Shown here piece after piece: positions 60,272 through 64,000 of a stretch of 64,000 nucleotides of DNA. This DNA is from Streptacidiphilus jiangxiensis (GTDB lineage Bacteria > Actinomycetota > Actinomycetes > Streptomycetales > Streptomycetaceae). The stretch covers positions 124,001 through 188,000 of the forward strand of contig NZ_FOAZ01000003.1 in assembly GCF_900109465.1 (NCBI RefSeq), read 5' to 3'. Both the position numbers and the translations under genes were made by a program. The first letter of the stretch is position 1; each line of letters begins with the position of its first letter. The notes under the pieces are model-generated. The model was not told the DNA's origin. It worked only from the letters and a program-made list of their open reading frames with translations, and searched no databases.

Positions 60272-61471
60272 ATGACAGCTGCAGCGAATCACCACGGCCG
60301 GCGGACCACCACCCGCACCCGGCGCCTGGAGCGTGCCGGGATCAGGGACGTGGCGGCAGCCGCCGGGGTCTCCATCACCACGGTCTCCGACGCGCTCAAC
60401 GGCAAGGGTCGGCTGCCCGACGAGACGCGCACCAAGGTCCGCGAGGTCGCCGAACGGCTGGGCTACCGCCCGTCCGCCGCCGCGCGCACCCTGCGCACCG
60501 GCCGCTCCGGCCTGATCGGGCTGACGGTCACCACCTACGGCCAGGAGCCGTTCACCTTCACGGAGTTCGCCTACTTCGCCGAGATGGCCCGGGCGGCGAC
60601 CTCGGCCGCGCTCAACCGCGGCTACGCCCTGGTCGTGCTGCCCGCCTCGTCCCGGCACGACGTGTGGAGCAACGTCGCACTGGACGGCACGGTGGTGATC
60701 GACCCGTCCGACCACGACCCGATGGTGGCCGACCTCTACCGGCAGGGCCTCCCGGTGGTCAGCGACGGCAAACCGGGCAACTGCCCCGTCACGGCCTGGG
60801 TCGACAACGACCACCACGCCGCCGTGCTCGGCATCCTGGAGCACCTGGCCCAGGCCGGCGCCCGCCGGATCGGCCTGCTGACCGGCACCAGCACGGACAC
60901 GTACACGCGGCTCAGCACCGAGGCCTACCTGGGCTGGTGCCGGTCCGTGGGCCAGGAGCCGCTGTACGAGGCCTACCCGGCCCACGACCCGTGCGCGGGC
61001 GCCGTCGCCGCCGACCGGCTGCTGGCCCGCCCGGACCGTCCGGACGCCGTCTACGGCCTGTTCGACCCCAATGGCACGGACCTGCTGGCCGCCGCCCGCC
61101 GCTACCACCTGCGGGTCCCCGACGACCTGTTGCTGGTCTGCTGCAGCGAGAGCGACGTCTACGCCACCACCGAGCCGCCGATCACCACGCTCTCGCTCAA
61201 GCCGCGCCGGATCGGCACCACCGTGGTCAACCTGCTGATCGACGCGATCGAGGGCCAGGCCTCGGCCAACCGCGTTCCGACAGGCCAGGCCGCGAACGAC
61301 TCGGCGTCGGCTGATCCGACCGTGCCCGACCAGGGCGGGCCCGACCAGACACCGGCCGACCAGAGCGTCTCCGGTCAGCTGATGCCGACGGAGCTGATCG
61401 TCCGACGCTCGTCCCAGCGCCGTTCCCCGCGCACCACGGTCGCCGCGCCGAGGCCGCCGGGAGAGACGTGA
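60272..61471 (+). CDS. LacI family transcription regulator
   Basis: 399 residues, about 50 longer than the family norm. Helix-turn-helix RDVAAAAGVSITTVSDALNG (about 25-44) with hinge helix YRPSAAARTLRTGRSGLIG. A periplasmic-binding-like effector domain follows (about 85-335). A low-complexity insert with DQGGPDQTPADQ (about 335-370) interrupts before the final strand ELIVRRSS. Effector unknown. In the S. coelicolor core, as I recall, it also sits beside hisC. It may control hisC across the divergent gap. Confidence 0.9.
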   Translation: MTAAANHHGRRTTTRTRRLERAGIRDVAAAAGVSITTVSDALNGKGRLPDETRTKVREVAERLGYRPSAAARTLRTGRSGLIGLTVTTYGQEPFTFTEFAYFAEMARAATSAALNRGYALVVLPASSRHDVWSNVALDGTVVIDPSDHDPMVADLYRQGLPVVSDGKPGNCPVTAWVDNDHHAAVLGILEHLAQAGARRIGLLTGTSTDTYTRLSTEAYLGWCRSVGQEPLYEAYPAHDPCAGAVAADRLLARPDRPDAVYGLFDPNGTDLLAAARRYHLRVPDDLLLVCCSESDVYATTEPPITTLSLKPRRIGTTVVNLLIDAIEGQASANRVPTGQAANDSASADPTVPDQGGPDQTPADQSVSGQLMPTELIVRRSSQRRSPRTTVAAPRPPGET

Positions 61472-61611
61472 GCCTGGGCGGACCGCCGCCCGGGCCGGTC
61501 TGACCTGCCCTTTTTGTCCCTCGTTGCTCCGCCTTGCCCCTTCGATCCGTGAACGAATTCCCCCCGCTGATCCCTCCCAGGTGCGGACGCCGGGAAGGGC
61601 GGCTTTATACG

Positions 61612-62784
61612 ATGGGCTTCATGACACCCGTGGACCGTCCCGCCTGGCCTGACCAGCCGGACCCTGGGCCGCACGCCGCGCAGGCAGCGGACGGGTCCAC
61701 GCAGTTCGACTTCTTCTCCCCATCGCCCGTGCCCGGGCCGGTGCCCGCGTCGGCACCGATGCCCGCGTCGGCACCGATGCCCGCACCATCGCCCGTGCCG
61801 GTCGGGTTCGGGGCGCCGACGGTCCCGGCCACCCCGGCCGTCGCGCCGCCGATGCCCGCCGTCCCGCCGCAGGACCCGCCCACGCTCGAACTGGGCGCGC
61901 CCCTCGTCCCGGGCGTCGTCCCCGCCCCGGCGCCCGCGCCCGCGCTCGACTCGCTGCCCAGCGGCCCCGAGGGCCCGCTCTACGTGATCGGCGACGTCCA
62001 CGGCTACCTCCAGGACCTGCTGGACGGTCTGCACGCGCAGGGCCTGATCGACGCCGAGGGCCACTGGAGCGCCGGACGCTCCCGGCTCTGGTTCCTCGGC
62101 GACTTCACCGACCGCGGCCCCGACGGCATCGGCGTGATCGACCTGGTGATGCGCCTGGCCGCCGAGGCGGCCGCGGACGGCGGCTACTGCCGCGCCCTGA
62201 TGGGCAACCACGAACTGCTGCTGCTCGGCGCCGACCGCTACGGCGAGGAGCCCGTCCACTCCAGCGCCGGCACCGCCTCCTTCCTGGCCGCCTGGCGCCT
62301 CAACGGCGGCCAGCCGCACGACATGGAGCGGCTGGAGGACCACCACGTCGCCTGGCTCTCCCGGCTGCCCGCGATGGCGATCGAGGACGACCACCTGCTG
62401 GTCCACTCCGACACCACCGCCTACCTGGAGTACGGCGACTCCGTCGACGGGGTCAACGACGCGATCCGCGAGGTGCTCGGCCACGGCGACGCGGACGAGT
62501 GGTGGGACTGCTTCCGCCGGATGACCAAGCGCTTCGCCTTCCGGGGCGAGGGGGGCCCCGAGGCCGCACGCGAGCTGCTCGCGGCCTTCGGCGGCCACCG
62601 GATCGTCCACGGCCACAGCCCCATCCCGTACCTGCTCGGCGAGGCACCGACGGAGGACGGCCACTCGGGCGTGCAGGTCAGCGGCCCGCACGTGTACGCG
62701 GACGACCTGGCCGTGGCCATGGACGGCGGCGTGACCATGGAGGGCGAGGGGCGACTGCTGATCGCCCGACTGCCGCTGGACTGA
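61612..62784 (+). CDS. calcineurin-like metallophosphoesterase with Pro/Ala-rich N-terminus
   Basis: 390 residues. The first ~120 are Pro/Ala-rich with ASAPMP repeats. The phosphoesterase domain has VIGDVHGYLQDL, FLGDFTDRGPDG, LMGNHELLLLG, LLVHSD and VHGHSPIPYL. All metal ligands (D, H, D, N, H, H) are present, so it is a competent di-metal enzyme, similar to PrpE/ApaH-type phosphatases. ATG 61612 was chosen because GAAGGGCGG lies nine bases upstream; ATG 61621 is an alternative. Substrate unknown. Confidence 0.88.
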   Translation: MGFMTPVDRPAWPDQPDPGPHAAQAADGSTQFDFFSPSPVPGPVPASAPMPASAPMPAPSPVPVGFGAPTVPATPAVAPPMPAVPPQDPPTLELGAPLVPGVVPAPAPAPALDSLPSGPEGPLYVIGDVHGYLQDLLDGLHAQGLIDAEGHWSAGRSRLWFLGDFTDRGPDGIGVIDLVMRLAAEAAADGGYCRALMGNHELLLLGADRYGEEPVHSSAGTASFLAAWRLNGGQPHDMERLEDHHVAWLSRLPAMAIEDDHLLVHSDTTAYLEYGDSVDGVNDAIREVLGHGDADEWWDCFRRMTKRFAFRGEGGPEAARELLAAFGGHRIVHGHSPIPYLLGEAPTEDGHSGVQVSGPHVYADDLAVAMDGGVTMEGEGRLLIARLPLD

Positions 62785-62805
62785 CCTGGCCGCAGGGGCG
62801 TCGGA

Positions 62806-62831
62806 TTGCTTCGGGCAATTGCCAGAAGCAA
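62806..62831. terminator. 26-bp near-perfect palindrome after the phosphoesterase gene
   Basis: TTGCTTC (62806-62812), central GGCAATTGCC (62814-62823) and GAAGCAA (62825-62831) give 24 of 26 palindromic positions. It lies 21 bases after the stop and 150 before the next start. A terminator stem without a proper loop or a dimer-protein operator are both possible. TTTCGCGAAA at 62855-62864 is a second short palindrome. Confidence 0.5.
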
Positions 62832-62981
62832 CGCGGGCCACTCCAGACGCGGAATTTCGCGAAACCGACTGTCGGTGTGTCAGTCCTCGCGCCTAGCATG
62901 TTGCGTTAACAGCCCGTAACCCCCGGCCGGTTTGGCCCGGCAGCCCTGAACGGCCGTCACTTCCACGGGGGGAGCAGAACC

Positions 62982-63905
62982 ATGGACATCACCTCGCAGC
63001 TGCTGGCCGAGGACAAGCCCGACTACGTGCGGATCCTGGACGAGGCCCTGCAGACCCCGCACATCCGGGACGCCCTGCGCGCCACCCGGGGTGCCATCAC
63101 GACCGAGGAGCTGCGCGCGCGCGGAATGCGCGAGCTGCCCGAGGTCGGCGCCGCCGCGGCGCCCGAGTACGCGCGCTACCGCGAGCTGCGCGAGCAGCTG
63201 GCCCAGGTCGGCGCGGGCCCCGACACCGACCGCCTCGGCAGCACCGATCCGGCCCAGTGGGTCGAGCCCGGCACCGCGCTGGACGCGAGCCGCCAGGCGG
63301 GCCTCGGCCCGATGGCCGCGGTGCTCGCCCCGGTCCTCGCCTGGACCAGCGCGCTGGTCCTGTGGCTGGTCGGCCTGGCCGTCCGCGCGGGCGCTCCGTC
63401 CGCTTCGCTCGGCCGCTCCCTGATCACCGCGGCCGGGGTGCTGGCCGCGGTGGGCGGCGCGGCGCTGGTCGTCGCCACGGTCGCCCTGGTGCAGACCGCG
63501 AAGCGCGATGCGGCGACCGTGCCCGAACGCCCCCAGCCGGAGCTGGCGGCGGAGGTCGCCAAGGCCCGCGAGGCGTGGCGCGCGGCGCTGCGCTCGCGCG
63601 GGCTGCTGCCGTTCCTCGAGGCCGAGCTGGCCGCGCGCAGCGCGGAGATCGCCACGGAGGCGGCGCAGCGCCGCACCCGTGTGGACCTGGTCCGCCGCAA
63701 CCCGAAGCTCGGTTTCACCAGCCCGGGCTTCACCAGCCCCGGCGTCGAGGGCATCACCGACGGCCACGGCCACGAGAAGCCGGAGGAGGAGCGGGAGGAC
63801 GAGATCTACTTCTCCTCACCCGGGTTCTCCTCGCCCGACTTCACCAGCCCCGACTACGACGGCGAGGAACACCTGAGCCGGTTCCTGCCGAACGCCGACG
63901 AGTAG
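62982..63905 (+). CDS. two-helix membrane protein with C-terminal F-[TS]-S-P repeats
   Basis: 307 residues. A cytoplasmic helical N-terminus (1-105) is followed by two membrane helices (about 110-133 and 146-168) and a helical cytoplasmic domain (about 180-240). The tail carries pentapeptides FTSPG, FTSPG, FSSPG, FSSPD, FTSPD (about 246-290) in two groups around an acidic stretch. The repeats resemble short linear binding or phosphorylation motifs. No family recognised. ATG 62982 has GGGGGGAG upstream. Its TAG stop is provided by the intergenic repeat. Confidence 0.75.
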   Translation: MDITSQLLAEDKPDYVRILDEALQTPHIRDALRATRGAITTEELRARGMRELPEVGAAAAPEYARYRELREQLAQVGAGPDTDRLGSTDPAQWVEPGTALDASRQAGLGPMAAVLAPVLAWTSALVLWLVGLAVRAGAPSASLGRSLITAAGVLAAVGGAALVVATVALVQTAKRDAATVPERPQPELAAEVAKAREAWRAALRSRGLLPFLEAELAARSAEIATEAAQRRTRVDLVRRNPKLGFTSPGFTSPGVEGITDGHGHEKPEEEREDEIYFSSPGFSSPDFTSPDYDGEEHLSRFLPNADE

Positions 63906-64000
63906 TTGCACGACCCAGGGGCGCAAGGAACTGCGCGACAAGCCACCCTCATGCGGATGGTCCTCACTGAACAGGGCCATCCGCACAGGTGGTTGCTCGC
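63903..64000. repeat. intergenic stem-loop repeat, copy 3, cut by window end
   Basis: Begins with the TAG stop of the preceding gene, then TTGCAC, CCAGGGGCGCAAGGAACTGC and GCGACAAGCCACCC, matching copies 1 and 2. The second arm starts at GGCCATCCGCACAGGTGGTT and is truncated at the end of the window. Confidence 0.8.

Noticed and set aside
37651-64000. Dispersed GGGGCGC repeats as CRISPR or insertion sequence
   Set aside because: There is no regular spacing, no spacer set, no transposase and no target duplication. The copies are single stem-loop elements at gene ends.

Overview
The window is high-GC actinomycete chromosome, most like Streptomyces or a close relative (Streptacidiphilus, Kitasatospora). 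The evidence is the very high GC, frequent GTG starts, dense GTGA/ATGA overlaps, F420-type oxidoreductase, AfsR-like regulator, fused CydDC and rich two-component and lipoprotein content. As I recall the S. coelicolor core (dtpA/pheA/serS ... cydCD-cydB-cydA-hisC-lacI), the gene order matches that region, with lineage-specific blocks inserted into it. I see no rRNA, tRNA or CRISPR array.

Layout. 1-6155: copper handling and cuproenzyme maturation (His/Met-rich membrane protein, YcnI/DUF1775, Sco, PCuAC, CopC-CopD fusion, Tat-exported DyP peroxidase). 6204-13170: a visibly lower-GC, one-direction six-gene operon sitting between the peroxidase gene and pheA. It encodes a Crp-like regulator, a class III nucleotidyl-cyclase-like protein, a STAND-like NTPase, an SPFH protein, a DUF4407 membrane protein and a PycTM-like membrane effector. 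This is the best candidate for an undescribed conflict or signalling system. 13547-17885: pheA, a DnaA-box cluster, a polysaccharide deacetylase, serS and a HAD phosphatase. 18084-24296: MFS transporter, GT87 glycosyltransferase and a four-gene ABC exporter operon. 24418-31689: eight consecutive single-pass membrane proteins forming two tandem copies of a four-gene cassette, all carrying a related extracytoplasmic module. 31956-37599: LLM oxidoreductase, deacetylase/GT2 fusion with its small partner, and a drug-type MFS exporter. 37860-44782: AfsR-like regulator, HAD phosphatase, lipoprotein and an orphan GAF histidine kinase. 44998-51309: cydA-cydB-cydDC with a Rex-like operator. 51598-57909: MacAB-like exporter operon with a histidine kinase/response regulator pair. 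58102-64000: lipoprotein, hisC-type aminotransferase, LacI regulator, metallophosphoesterase and a membrane protein with C-terminal pentapeptide repeats.

Working together. The left end supplies copper to extracytoplasmic oxidases. The cyd operon provides the bd oxidase under probable redox control. The six-gene island could couple cyclic-nucleotide synthesis to a cyclic-nucleotide-binding regulator and to membrane effectors; its cyclase and NTPase share a short homotypic motif. A stem-loop intergenic repeat at three gene ends supplies the TAG stop codon of each of those genes.
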